64,000 bases of DNA, taken from positions 62,001-126,000 of the forward strand of contig NZ_AP025465.1 of assembly GCF_024347355.1 (NCBI RefSeq), in the 5' to 3' direction. Origin of the DNA: Vibrio chagasii (GTDB taxonomy: Bacteria > Pseudomonadota > Gammaproteobacteria > Enterobacterales > Vibrionaceae). The stretch's first letter is position 1, and the number at the start of each line of letters is the position of its first letter. Shown piece by piece: positions 1-8,322 of the stretch. The notes below the pieces were generated by a model. It saw only the letters and a program-made list of their open reading frames with translations, had not been told where the DNA came from and ran no database searches. The translations under genes and the position numbers were made by a program.

Positions 1-161
1 GCCCCTTTATCTGTGGTGCCAGAGAGGTTTGAGCTGGTCTCGTAGTAGAGACCCGAAACTGGTGAATCGATAAAGTACCCAGTCAGAGGTTGGTTAGCAT
101 CAGCGTGCACGTTTAAGCTCAAAGCGCACGTTGCAATAAAAGATAAGAGAGCTTTTTTCAT
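1..161 (-). CDS. Secreted protein, N-terminus only (C-terminus beyond window edge)
   Basis: The minus-strand ATG at 161 opens a frame that runs off the window after about 53 codons. The first 20 or so residues form a classical signal peptide (MKKALLSF..., hydrophobic core, ending near VHA-DA). The mature start contains the phrase GYFIDSPVSGLYYETSS, which resembles the start of repeat units seen in bacterial surface proteins and lipoproteins of the kind 'DS.VSG..Y.T.S...G.TD..G'. It begins 2 bases after the stop codon of the kinase gene, so the two are almost certainly co-transcribed. The function cannot be given from the fragment. It is probably exported and a partner or output of the kinase gene's pathway, which is inference from context only. 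Confidence 0.7.
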   Translation of the reverse strand, partial: MKKALLSFIATCALSLNVHADANQPLTGYFIDSPVSGLYYETSSNLSGTTDKG

Positions 162-163
162 AA

Positions 164-1501
164 TCAGTTACTAGATGAACTTGATTTATTTTTATTAGTC
201 ACGGATTTTTCTGGCGCAGGCGTTAGCATCGCCAATAGCATTTTTTGCTTAACGTCTTTGGGTAAATCTGGGTTCGATAATATTCGACGTCTTGTGAGTT
301 CGAGCATGGTACCTACCGACATTTTGGCGGCATTACTGCCCTTAGCATGAAACAGCAGGCTTGTTACCTCGTACATCATCTCCTCGGCAACCTGCTTCTC
401 TTTTTGCAGTTGCAGGTTCTTGTTGAAGATCGTTGTCGAGAAGGTAGCGCCTGAAATTAATAACAGAATGGTCAGGGCACTCTGTACTGGGCGACGCTTC
501 AGTAGCTTAGATAGAGTATGGAGTGGGTGTTTCTCTCGGAGTGAAATAGGTCGGCACTCCAACATGCGCACAATATCTTGGCGCAACTCACTCACGCTGG
601 TATAGCGTCGATAAGGCTCATGGTGTGTCGCCTTTTCAACAATAAGGTCGATATCCAAGTTAGATGAAGAGTCAAAGATCAATGCCAGGATTTTACCCAG
701 AGAATAGATGTCACTTTGCTGAGTCAGAAATTGCCCTGCAGCTTGTTCTGGGCTTGCGTAAGCCTTGCTATAGGCTGTGAGCAGAGATACGTCGGTGTTT
801 TTGTTTGGAACTGGCTGCTTAACCTTTTGAGTCAGGTTGAAATCCAGAATCTTAGGTGAGCTTAGTGGATCAATTAGGATGTTTTCTGGTTTGAGATCGG
901 CGTGCAGTACCTGTTTTTGGTGTGCGTGTTCGATAGCAGAACAGATCTCTTTAAATAGGTTGAGCTTTTGCTTTTCATTCAAAGAACGATTCTGCAAGTG
1001 CAGCGAGAGCGTCTCTCCCTCTACACGCTCCATGACGATGTAGACCGACTCCTCATAGACCCCACCATCGAACACTTTGGCGATACAAGGGTGGTTGAGG
1101 TGAGCAAGCAGTTGCGCCTCTTGAAACAGAGCGTGTTCACCGAGGATATGTGAGAGAGCGGGCTGAATGAATTTCACCGCTAAATCTTGTTCAAAGGTTC
1201 TGTCTGCTCGGCTCGCAGCATAAACGACTCCCATACCACCGCGACCCAGCTCATGAGAAATCTGGTACTTGTCTACTAGGGTATTGGTGAGGTCGAGCTC
1301 TGTTTCGGTTACTCGCTGTGCGTGGAAGCCGAACAGTGATGTGATCTGCTCTGAGGGTTCTTCGTTTATAAGTGGAAGAACTTGTTGGTATAAGCCGGGT
1401 TGTTCAGCCTTTAATCGCTCTAGGTAAAGACTTTTTTCTTTATCTGACAGATCCATGAGGTGATAGAAAACCTCAGTGGAGCCACTGCTTTGTTTTTGCA
1501 C
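164..1501 (-). CDS. Hanks-type serine/threonine protein kinase with one membrane segment
   Basis: The 445-residue protein carries a eukaryotic-like kinase domain at about residues 80-315. It has the glycine loop GRGGMG (86-91), the ATP-binding lysine in LAVK (K110), a C-helix glutamate near 128, the catalytic loop HADLKPEN (200-207) and SPE at 250-252. Two motifs deviate: HRD is HAD, and the Mg-binding DFG is DFN (220-222). The aspartates are kept, so activity is possible. A hydrophobic segment at about 340-358 suggests a membrane anchor with a short C-terminal part outside the cytoplasm. The start is a GTG at 1501 with only a weak ribosome site, so the N-terminus is uncertain. A secreted protein gene follows 2 bases downstream. 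An nqrB paralogue is divergent upstream. Substrates are unknown. Confidence 0.85.
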   Translation of the reverse strand: MQKQSSGSTEVFYHLMDLSDKEKSLYLERLKAEQPGLYQQVLPLINEEPSEQITSLFGFHAQRVTETELDLTNTLVDKYQISHELGRGGMGVVYAASRADRTFEQDLAVKFIQPALSHILGEHALFQEAQLLAHLNHPCIAKVFDGGVYEESVYIVMERVEGETLSLHLQNRSLNEKQKLNLFKEICSAIEHAHQKQVLHADLKPENILIDPLSSPKILDFNLTQKVKQPVPNKNTDVSLLTAYSKAYASPEQAAGQFLTQQSDIYSLGKILALIFDSSSNLDIDLIVEKATHHEPYRRYTSVSELRQDIVRMLECRPISLREKHPLHTLSKLLKRRPVQSALTILLLISGATFSTTIFNKNLQLQKEKQVAEEMMYEVTSLLFHAKGSNAAKMSVGTMLELTRRRILSNPDLPKDVKQKMLLAMLTPAPEKSVTNKNKSSSSSN

Positions 1502-1799
1502 AACTGATCTTTTTTATATCTTTATTATGCGAGCATTCTATAAGATTTTTCGATGTTTTTTCGGCATTTTTATCAATTACATATGAAAAAATGAGTGCAT
1601 GATCCGCATTTTTGAGAAGAAGGGTGAAAATTCCAGCGTGCGATCTTTTCCCCAAATTTGAGCCCTGTTTTTTCTATCTCAAAAGCTAAAGCTGGGTGAA
1701 TGTATGAGGATTTTATTATTGGTGGGGTTTATCTAAATTGTTCTCAAACACGGTTTGTTTCGTACTGTTAGTGAATCACTGAAATGAGGTTACAAAGAT
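1502..1799. promoter_or_regulatory. Divergent intergenic region between kinase and nqrB paralogue
   Basis: About 300 bases of AT-rich sequence separate the divergent starts and must hold both promoters. I could not pin down a convincing -35/-10 pair or operator. A GAGG element just upstream of the ATG at 1800 is the probable ribosome site of the nqrB-like gene. No small ORF with a good ribosome site was seen. Confidence 0.4.
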
Positions 1800-3041
1800 A
1801 TGAAATTGAAGACGTGGATAGAGGGCATTTCCCCTCAATTTGAAGCTGGGGGTAAGTACGAAAAGCTCTACCCAGTGTATGAGGCATTTGCGACCATATT
1901 TTACACGCCAGGGAATGTGAACCGAGGTATAACTCATGTCCGAGATAGTATTGACCTAAAACGGATTATGATTCTGGTGTGGTTAGCCACTTTCCCCGCT
2001 ATGTTTTGGGGTATGTACAACGTAGGTCATCAATCCGTGATGGGGTTAACCGCTACCTATTCCGGTGCCGAGCTTGCTTCTATCATCGATAGTAGTTGGC
2101 GCTTATCGTGGGCGTTTGGTGATGCACCGTCGTTAGTAGCAAGCGGCTGGGGAAGCCAGATGTTTTTGGGGGCGCTCTACTTCTTACCTGTTTATGCCAC
2201 CGTATTTGTGGTCGGGGGCTTCTGGGAAGTTTTATTTGCCGTTGTAAGAAAACACGAAGTGAATGAAGGCTTTTTTGTAAGCTCAGTACTGTTCGCACTT
2301 ATTCTTCCGCCAACTATCCCATTATGGCAAGCAGCCTTGGGCATAACCTTTGGTATTGTCGTTGCCAAAGAGTTGTTTGGTGGTACAGGGCGAAACTTCC
2401 TCAACCCTGCATTAGCGGGTCGAGCGTTCCTCTACTTTGCCTATCCCGCTAACATGTCCGGTGGCTTGGTATGGGTTGCCGCTGACGGCTACTCAGGAGC
2501 TACACCGCTCAGCCAATGGTATGAAGGTGGTGGCTCATCGCTGATCAATAACATGACAGGTGAGGCCATCACTTGGATGGATGCCTTTATTGGTAATATC
2601 CCGGGCTCGATGGGGGAAGTGTCTTCACTGCTCATCATGTTAACTGGTGTGATTCTGATTGTCATGAAGATAGCGTCTTGGCGTATTGTGGCTGGTGTGA
2701 TTGTTGGCCTTGTAGTGACGTCGAGTCTACTGAACTGGATTGGATCGGATACTAACTCAATGTTTTCGATGCCGTTTTACTGGCACTTTGTATTAGGTGG
2801 TGTCGCGTTTGGTACCTTCTTCATGGCGACCGACCCGGTATCTGCAGCGTTCACCAATAATAGTAAATGGGCTTACGGGATTCTGATAGGCGTGATGACG
2901 GTCGGTATTCGAGTTCTTAACCCTGCCTACCCAGAGGGCATCATGCTCGCTATCTTGTTTGCGAACCTGTTTGCTCCGCTATTTGATTTCATGGTGAAAG
3001 AACAGAATATTAAGCGTAGGCAAAAACGCATGGCGCGTTAA
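1800..3041 (+). CDS. Orphan NqrB-like subunit of Na+-translocating NADH:quinone reductase
   Basis: The 413-residue integral membrane protein is closely similar to NqrB along its whole length. Features seen include the N-terminal HVRDS.DLKRIM segment, a string of hydrophobic helices, EVNEGFF, the [15 protein letters not shown] segment and FMATDPVSA. The flavin attachment motif is SGAT at 232-235, so Thr235 could carry covalent FMN as in NqrB. In Vibrio the functional pump is encoded by a six-gene nqrA-F operon. Here nqrB stands alone: the upstream gene is a divergent kinase and a terminator lies directly downstream. It could replace the operon-encoded NqrB under some condition, or do something else in the membrane. 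The family call is firm; the role is open. Confidence 0.9.
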   Translation: MKLKTWIEGISPQFEAGGKYEKLYPVYEAFATIFYTPGNVNRGITHVRDSIDLKRIMILVWLATFPAMFWGMYNVGHQSVMGLTATYSGAELASIIDSSWRLSWAFGDAPSLVASGWGSQMFLGALYFLPVYATVFVVGGFWEVLFAVVRKHEVNEGFFVSSVLFALILPPTIPLWQAALGITFGIVVAKELFGGTGRNFLNPALAGRAFLYFAYPANMSGGLVWVAADGYSGATPLSQWYEGGGSSLINNMTGEAITWMDAFIGNIPGSMGEVSSLLIMLTGVILIVMKIASWRIVAGVIVGLVVTSSLLNWIGSDTNSMFSMPFYWHFVLGGVAFGTFFMATDPVSAAFTNNSKWAYGILIGVMTVGIRVLNPAYPEGIMLAILFANLFAPLFDFMVKEQNIKRRQKRMAR

Positions 3042-3053
3042 GCCACTAAAGAA

Positions 3054-3081
3054 AAAGGCTTGCCGATGTGCAAGCCTTTCT
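3054..3081 (+). terminator. Rho-independent terminator after the nqrB paralogue
   Basis: A perfect 9-bp stem AAAGGCTTG / CAAGCCTTT with an 8-base loop follows the stop codon by 12 bases and ends in a short T-rich stretch. It shows that nqrB is transcribed as a single gene. Confidence 0.8.
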
Positions 3082-3106
3082 ATTGATAAAGAAACATAAA
3101 AGCCAT

Positions 3107-3358
3107 TCAACTCCACTTCAAATCAATTTCGAATGGTTGTGTACTGCCACAGTGCTCCCCACACATCTCATCGTAAGCGCTGTTATGTATCAGTGTTGCT
3201 GACGATATGCCTTGATCACTAAAGTGGTCACGCGCTTGATTGACACTCAAAAACTTCATCGGGTGCTGGTGGTCGTCTTTAATTAACCGCTTTTGCTCGC
3301 CAACGACTTGGTAAGCTAAGTAAATTCCGCCTTCAAATGATTCAATTAGTAGATTCAT
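3107..3358 (-). CDS. Small conserved protein, DUF6482-like
   Basis: This short soluble protein of 83 residues starts MNLLIESFEGG. I chose the ATG at 3358 over the in-frame ATG at 3370 because GGAG sits 6 bases before the former, inside the longer frame. It resembles small Vibrio proteins that I recall being filed under DUF6482, but I am not certain. Visible traits are a conserved N-terminal strand region and two cysteines near the C-terminus (CGEHC). No membrane segment or signal peptide is seen. It lies downstream of gor on the same strand, separated by a strong terminator, so it is probably its own unit. Function is unknown. Confidence 0.7.
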   Translation of the reverse strand: MNLLIESFEGGIYLAYQVVGEQKRLIKDDHQHPMKFLSVNQARDHFSDQGISSATLIHNSAYDEMCGEHCGSTQPFEIDLKWS

Positions 3359-3433
3359 CACAAACTCCATTTTCTAGTTAGGTGGATATTTGTGTTACGT
3401 CGAATCGAGAACCAAGGTTCAAAGCGGGCATAA

Positions 3434-3460
3434 AAAAAGCAGTCCCAAGGACTGCTTTTT
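3434..3460 (-). terminator. Strong hairpin terminator of gor
   Basis: A 12-bp perfect stem AAAAAGCAGTCC / GGACTGCTTTTT with a 3-base loop lies 25 bases downstream of the gor stop codon. A- and T-runs flank both sides, so it can act in both directions. Confidence 0.85.
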
Positions 3461-3484
3461 AAAAGTATCAAATAAAGGTGTTGA

Positions 3485-4840
3485 TTAACGCATAGTAACG
3501 AATTCTTCGCTGCCTGTTGGGTGAATTGCCACAACAGAGTCGAAGTCTGCTTTGGTTGCGCCCATCTTCATTGCAACGCCGAAGCCTTGAATCATCTCAT
3601 CAACCGTGAAGCCGATGCCGTGTAGACCAACGACAGTCTCTTCTTCGCCAGCACATACTAGTTTCATCTTACAAGGTTGACGGTGCTTGGTTACGGCTGT
3701 GTACATCGCAGTGAAGCCTGATGTATAAACCTTGATATTGTCTTTGCCGTACTTCTCTTCAGCTTCTTGAGTCGTTAGACCGATTGTGCCGATAGGTGGG
3801 TGGCTGAATACAACAGTAGGAACTAGGTTGTAGTCCATTTTCGCGTTAGTTTGGCCGTTGAATAGGCGCTCAGAAAGCTGACGACCTGCTTTAACCGCTA
3901 CAGGAGTTAGCTCGATACCGCCTTCCATGATGTCACCAACACAGTAGATGCCAGGAACGTTAGTCGCTTGGAATTCGTCTACCTTGATGTAGCCACGGTC
4001 GTTTGTCTCCACGCCAGTTGATGCTAGGTTGATAGCGTCAGTCGCTGGGTGACGGCCGATAGCCCAGATTAGGTGGTCAACGTTTTGAGTGTTGCCATTC
4101 TCTAGGTGTAGAGTCAGTGTGCCGTCCGCTTCTTTCACAACTTCTTTAGGCACTGAGTGCGTGTGAAGTGTTGGACCTTCTGCTTCCATTACCTCAACCA
4201 ATGTCTCAACGATCATTGGGTCGAAGCTACGTAGCGGAGACTCTTTACGGCAGAACAGGTGTGTTTCTGTACCAAGTGCGCTTAGTACGCCTGCGATCTC
4301 AACTGCGATGTAGCCTGCACCGATAACCGCAACGCGTTTTGGCTGCTCCATTAGTTCGAAGAAGCCATTTGAATCGATGCCGTATTCTGCACCTGGGATG
4401 TTTGGAATCGTTGGACGACCACCTACCGCGATCAGGATATGATCAGCTGTGTAGTGTTCACCGTTTACTTCAACTGTCTTTTCGTCAACGAACTTAGCAA
4501 AACCTTTGATTACGTTTACCTTGTTGTTACCAAGTACGCGATCGTAAGATTGGTGGATACGACCAATGTACGCTTGGCGGTTCTCAATCAGTTTGCTCCA
4601 GTTGAACTTCTTCACTTCAACATCAAAGCCGTAGTCTTCAGAGTATAGGTTGATCGCTTCAGCGACTTGAGCGCCGTGCCACATTACCTTTTTAGGAACA
4701 CAACCAACGTTTACACAAGTACCACCAAGGTCCTGAGCTTCGATAAGTGCAACTTTTGCACCGTGCATTGCCGCGCGGTTTGCTGATGCGATGCCGCCGC
4801 TGCCGCCACCGATACAGATGTAATCAAAATGAGTCGCCAT
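3485..4840 (-). CDS. gor: Glutathione-disulfide reductase
   Basis: This cytoplasmic FAD enzyme reduces oxidised glutathione with NADPH. The N-terminal Rossmann motif GGGSGG is followed by the redox-active CVNVGC (Cys42 and Cys47, the same positions as in E. coli Gor). A second nucleotide-binding motif GAGYIA sits mid-protein, and the dimer-interface catalytic HPT lies close to the C-terminus ([10 protein letters not shown]). Length is 451 residues against 450 in E. coli. The start is the ATG at 4840: GGAG lies 6 bases upstream, whereas the in-frame ATG at 4852 itself overlaps that ribosome site. The neighbours rlmJ and prlC also accompany gor in enterobacteria. Confidence 0.97.
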   Translation of the reverse strand: MATHFDYICIGGGSGGIASANRAAMHGAKVALIEAQDLGGTCVNVGCVPKKVMWHGAQVAEAINLYSEDYGFDVEVKKFNWSKLIENRQAYIGRIHQSYDRVLGNNKVNVIKGFAKFVDEKTVEVNGEHYTADHILIAVGGRPTIPNIPGAEYGIDSNGFFELMEQPKRVAVIGAGYIAVEIAGVLSALGTETHLFCRKESPLRSFDPMIVETLVEVMEAEGPTLHTHSVPKEVVKEADGTLTLHLENGNTQNVDHLIWAIGRHPATDAINLASTGVETNDRGYIKVDEFQATNVPGIYCVGDIMEGGIELTPVAVKAGRQLSERLFNGQTNAKMDYNLVPTVVFSHPPIGTIGLTTQEAEEKYGKDNIKVYTSGFTAMYTAVTKHRQPCKMKLVCAGEEETVVGLHGIGFTVDEMIQGFGVAMKMGATKADFDSVVAIHPTGSEEFVTMR

Positions 4841-5027
4841 TACTTTCTCCATTTATTGAGGGTTGTAGTCACAGTGAGCACACTGGATACCTACGTCCTA
4901 TAGATTCTAAAATTGTCTAATTATTATATTGAGGGCAGATTGGTTGAACTCAATCTCCCTGTTTTAAATTTATTCGTCCACATCACAGTCTTTTGACTGC
5001 TCTTTGAGCTTCAATGTGGTATCGAGG

Positions 5028-5867
5028 TTACTCAGGTACGATCCACTCTACTTTGTAGTGACCGGTTGCTGGAGCAATTGCTTCCTTCAAGAATGGAAGA
5101 ATCTCGTTCATTTGGCTTTCTAGTTTCCAGGGTGGGTTGATAACAATCATGCCTGATGCTGTCATGCCACGCTCGTTGGTGTCTGGTGATACACCAAGCT
5201 CGATCTGTAGAATCTTGTTGATGCCCAAGCTTTCTAAGCCTTCGATCATGTCTTCGATGTCACAACGGTTCACTACTGGGTACCAAATTGCGTAGATACC
5301 CGTTGCCCAGCGTTTATGGCTTTGAGCAATGGCGGTCACTACATCACGGTACTCTTTTGCAAGTTCGTACGGTGGGTCGATCAGTACTAAGCCACGGCGC
5401 TCTTTTGGCGGCAGGCTTGCTTTTAGACGCTTAAAGCCATCTTCTTTGTAGATCGATACCTGACGATCGCGGTGGAACTCTTGCTCAAGCAGCGGGTGGT
5501 CAGCTGGGTGAAGCTCGGTCAGTACCATACGGTCCTGGTCACGCAGGTGAGCACGTGCAACACGTGGTGAACCTGGGTAGTAGCGCAGCTTGTCGCCGTT
5601 GTTTAGTGTTGAGATAGACTCAAGGTAGCTTTGAATGTCTTCAGGAAGGTTTTGCTGTTCCCAGACGCGAGCGATACCTTGTTTGTATTCACCGGTTTTT
5701 TCAGACCATTCATGCGTTAAGTCGTAACGACCTACACCAGAGTGAGTGTCATGGTAAACAAAAGGCTTATCCTTCTGTTTCAAAGAATTAAGAATAAGGC
5801 TCTGTACGATATGCTTTACTACGTCGGCATGGTTACCTGCGTGGAAGCTGTGGCGATAACTTAACAA
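5028..5867 (-). CDS. rlmJ: 23S rRNA (adenine-2030-N6)-methyltransferase
   Basis: RlmJ uses S-adenosylmethionine to methylate A2030 of 23S rRNA. The family N-terminus LSYRHSFHAGNHADV and the catalytic motif DPPYE are both present. I place the start at a TTG (5867). This reproduces the E. coli N-terminus MLSYRHSFHAG exactly, gives 279 residues (E. coli about 280), and has GAGAG a suitable distance upstream. The longer ATG start at 5885 would add six non-conserved residues. A 7-bp hairpin (5882-5901) lies in the short leader. The gene lies upstream of gor on the same strand, about 190 bases away, and is divergent from prlC. Confidence 0.95.
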   Translation of the reverse strand: MLSYRHSFHAGNHADVVKHIVQSLILNSLKQKDKPFVYHDTHSGVGRYDLTHEWSEKTGEYKQGIARVWEQQNLPEDIQSYLESISTLNNGDKLRYYPGSPRVARAHLRDQDRMVLTELHPADHPLLEQEFHRDRQVSIYKEDGFKRLKASLPPKERRGLVLIDPPYELAKEYRDVVTAIAQSHKRWATGIYAIWYPVVNRCDIEDMIEGLESLGINKILQIELGVSPDTNERGMTASGMIVINPPWKLESQMNEILPFLKEAIAPATGHYKVEWIVPE

Positions 5868-5881
5868 ATTAAACTCTCGTA

Positions 5882-5901
5882 ACACTCTCGTTTTAGAGTG
5901 T
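5882..5901 (-). promoter_or_regulatory. Hairpin in the rlmJ leader
   Basis: ACACTCT and AGAGTGT form a perfect 7-bp inverted repeat with a 6-base loop. On the rlmJ mRNA the structure ends a few bases before the CGAGAG ribosome site and the TTG start. It could influence translation or be part of an operator. No known motif was recognised. Confidence 0.4.
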
Positions 5902-6145
5902 GGTTAGTGTAGGTGGGTTAATCTGATTATTATAACCCTCAATGGACCATAAATTCTCGAACAATTCAGGGACAGTCGTCAGCTATCTGCAGTTAGTTAT
6001 TGGTTCTACTATTGAAATTTGCCTTTATGGGCACTATTTAATAACTATTCGCAGGTGATTTTTTAGGGCGCTGCTTAGCCTGATGACTGTAAGACGACCT
6101 CATTACAAAAAAGACGAAAGTCTCTAACGCCAAAGGAATGTTTAT

Positions 6146-8188
6146 ATGTCTAATCCGCTATTAACCTTCACGGACTTACCTCCGTTTTCACAAATCAAAC
6201 CTGAGCATGTTAAGCCAGCGGTTGAGCAAGTGATTGAAGCGTGTCGCAACAAGATAGAACAAGTACTTGAAGGTAATACTTCACCAAGCTGGGACAACTT
6301 AGTTGCTCCAATTGAAGAAGTGGATGATCGTTTAGGCCGTGTTTGGTCACCAGTAAGCCACATGAACTCGGTTGTGAACAGCGACGAGCTGCGTGAAGCG
6401 TATGAAAGCTGTTTACCTCTGCTGTCTGAGTACGGCACTTGGGTTGGTCAACACAAAGGTCTGTTTGAAGCGTATAAAGCGATCAAGGCGAGCGAAGCGT
6501 TCTCTGGATTAAATCGTGCTCAACAAAAAACAATTACCGATGCACTGCGTGATTTCGAACTATCAGGCATTGGTTTACCCGCTGACGAGCAGCACCGCTA
6601 TGGTGAGATCAGCAAGCGTCAGTCTGAGCTGGGTTCTCAATTCTCAAATAATGTACTTGATGCAACCATGGGTTGGAGCAAGCAGGTCACTGATGTTGCT
6701 GAGTTGGTAGGCATGCCTGAATCAGCACTGGCGGCGGCAAAAGCGGCGGCAGAGGCTAAAGAGCAAGAAGGTTACCTGCTGACTTTAGATATCCCGTCGT
6801 ACCTACCAGTAATGACCTACTGTGATAACCAAGAGCTGCGTAAAGAGCTGTACGAAGCTTACGTTACTCGCGCTTCAGACCGTGGTCCAAACGCAGGCAA
6901 GTGGGACAACACTGAGATCATCACTGAGCAGCTTAAACTGCGTCACGAGATCGCGCGTATGCTTGGCTTTGGCACTTACAGCGAGAAGTCTCTGGCAACC
7001 AAAATGGCAGAGACGCCAGATCAGGTTCTGGGCTTCTTAAATGATTTAGCGGTGAAAGCAAAACCTCAAGGTGAGCGTGAGGTGGAAGAGCTGCGCCAGT
7101 TCGCTGAAAAAGAGTTTGGTGTGTCTGAGCTAGAACTTTGGGATATCCCTTACTACAGCGAAAAACAGAAACAGCACCTTTTCCAAATCTCAGATGAAGA
7201 GCTGCGTCCTTACTTCCCTGAATCGAAAGCGGTATCGGGTTTGTTTGAAGTACTGAATCGTGTATTTGGTATGACAGTGAAAGAGCGAGAAGGTGTCGAT
7301 ACATGGCATGAGTCGGTACGCTTCTTTGATATCTTTGATGCTAATGAAACATTGCGTGGCAGTTTCTACTTAGATTTATACGCTCGTGAACACAAGCGTG
7401 GCGGAGCATGGATGGACGACTGCCGTGGTCGTCGTATTACCGCTGCTGGTGAACTACAAACGCCAGTTGCTTACCTAACGTGTAACTTCAATAAACCGGT
7501 TGGCGACAAGCCAGCATTGTTTACCCACGATGAAGTTGTGACTCTGTTCCACGAGTTTGGCCATGGTATCCACCATATGCTGACTCAAGTAGAAGCAGGC
7601 GCGGTTGCCGGTATCAATGGTGTGCCTTGGGATGCAGTTGAGTTGCCAAGTCAGTTCCTAGAAAACTGGTGTTGGGAAGAAGAGGCATTGGCGTTCATCT
7701 CTGGTCATTTCGAGACCGGTGAAGCGCTACCAAAAGAGATGCTAGAGAAGATGCTAGCGGCGAAGAACTTCCAATCAGCGATGTTTATTTTGCGTCAGCT
7801 AGAATTCGGCCTGTTCGACTTTACGCTACACACTACTTACGACCCAGAAGTGGGCGCGCGCGTACTTGAAACACTGGCTGACGTGAAGTCTAAAGTGGCG
7901 GTACTACCAAGCCTTGATTGGAACCGTTTCTCGCACAGCTTCAGCCATATCTTCGCTGGTGGTTACAGCGCGGGTTACTACAGCTACCTATGGGCTGAAG
8001 TGCTATCGGCAGATGCGTTCTCAGCATTTGAAGAAGAGGGTATCTTCAACACTGAAACGGGTAATCGCTTCCTGAATAACATCCTAGAAATGGGTGGCAG
8101 TGAAGAGCCAATGGAGCTGTTCAAACGCTTCCGTGGTCGTGAGCCGCAAATCGACGCGATGCTGCGCCATGCAGGTATCAGCGCGTAA
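6146..8188 (+). CDS. prlC: Oligopeptidase A (M3 zinc metallopeptidase)
   Basis: The 680-residue cytoplasmic peptidase degrades short peptides, including released signal peptides. The zinc motif HEFGH is at residues 469-473. The downstream glutamate region ELPSQFLENW and the late SHIFAGGYSAGYYSYLW segment are typical of M3 peptidases. Length matches E. coli PrlC (680). AGGAATG upstream provides the ribosome site. In enterobacteria prlC is followed by rsmJ. Here an IS4-group element, asnC and a GGDEF-EAL gene lie between them. The native terminator has been split by the insertion element. Confidence 0.97.
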   Translation: MSNPLLTFTDLPPFSQIKPEHVKPAVEQVIEACRNKIEQVLEGNTSPSWDNLVAPIEEVDDRLGRVWSPVSHMNSVVNSDELREAYESCLPLLSEYGTWVGQHKGLFEAYKAIKASEAFSGLNRAQQKTITDALRDFELSGIGLPADEQHRYGEISKRQSELGSQFSNNVLDATMGWSKQVTDVAELVGMPESALAAAKAAAEAKEQEGYLLTLDIPSYLPVMTYCDNQELRKELYEAYVTRASDRGPNAGKWDNTEIITEQLKLRHEIARMLGFGTYSEKSLATKMAETPDQVLGFLNDLAVKAKPQGEREVEELRQFAEKEFGVSELELWDIPYYSEKQKQHLFQISDEELRPYFPESKAVSGLFEVLNRVFGMTVKEREGVDTWHESVRFFDIFDANETLRGSFYLDLYAREHKRGGAWMDDCRGRRITAAGELQTPVAYLTCNFNKPVGDKPALFTHDEVVTLFHEFGHGIHHMLTQVEAGAVAGINGVPWDAVELPSQFLENWCWEEEALAFISGHFETGEALPKEMLEKMLAAKNFQSAMFILRQLEFGLFDFTLHTTYDPEVGARVLETLADVKSKVAVLPSLDWNRFSHSFSHIFAGGYSAGYYSYLWAEVLSADAFSAFEEEGIFNTETGNRFLNNILEMGGSEEPMELFKRFRGREPQIDAMLRHAGISA

Positions 8189-8208
8189 TATTGTGCTGGT
8201 CAGAATGT

Positions 8209-8228
8209 AAAAAGAGCCTCCTTGTGAG
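8209..8228 (+). terminator. Left half of the split prlC terminator
   Basis: The arm AAAAAGAGCCTC followed by CTTGTGAG lies 20 bases after prlC. Its partner arm GAGGCTCTTTTT is found at 9672-9683, on the other side of the insertion element. Rejoining the flanks and removing one target copy rebuilds a perfect 12-bp hairpin with a CTTGT loop and a T-tail. Confidence 0.8.
8218..8228. repeat. Target site duplication, left copy
   Basis: CTCCTTGTGAG is repeated exactly at 9664-9674, immediately outside the two inverted repeats of the insertion sequence. Confidence 0.92.
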
Positions 8229-8289
8229 TAATACCGATCAGTTAAGAAATTTGTGAGATCATTTGACCGATCCTCAAAAGGCTTCAGAA

Positions 8290-8322
8290 TCCGATATTAG
8301 GAAACTAATATCGGATTTTTTT
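8290..8322 (+). terminator. Hairpin plus T-run just before the transposase start
   Basis: TCCGATATTA and TAATATCGGA form a perfect 10-bp stem with loop GGAAAC, followed by seven T bases and then ATG. It has the form of an intrinsic terminator. The only SD-like GGA is at the end of the right arm, so folding would also mask the ribosome site. Both effects would protect the element from transposase expression driven by host transcription entering from prlC. Confidence 0.7.

Noticed and set aside
4880..5000. Terminator for rlmJ
   Set aside because: An imperfect repeat (GGGCAGATTG / CAATCTCCCT) lies here, but it has a bulge and no T-run on the minus strand, so I did not call it.
6142..6438. 98-codon frame antisense to the start of prlC
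   Set aside because: It lies wholly opposite a conserved gene, has no ribosome site and shows no protein-like pattern. It is a shadow frame, like the many others inside polA, prlC, typA and pckA.
8263..8322. N-terminal extension of the transposase from TTG 8263
   Set aside because: It would translate through the hairpin and add 20 residues not found in IS4. The ATG at 8323 gives the family length.
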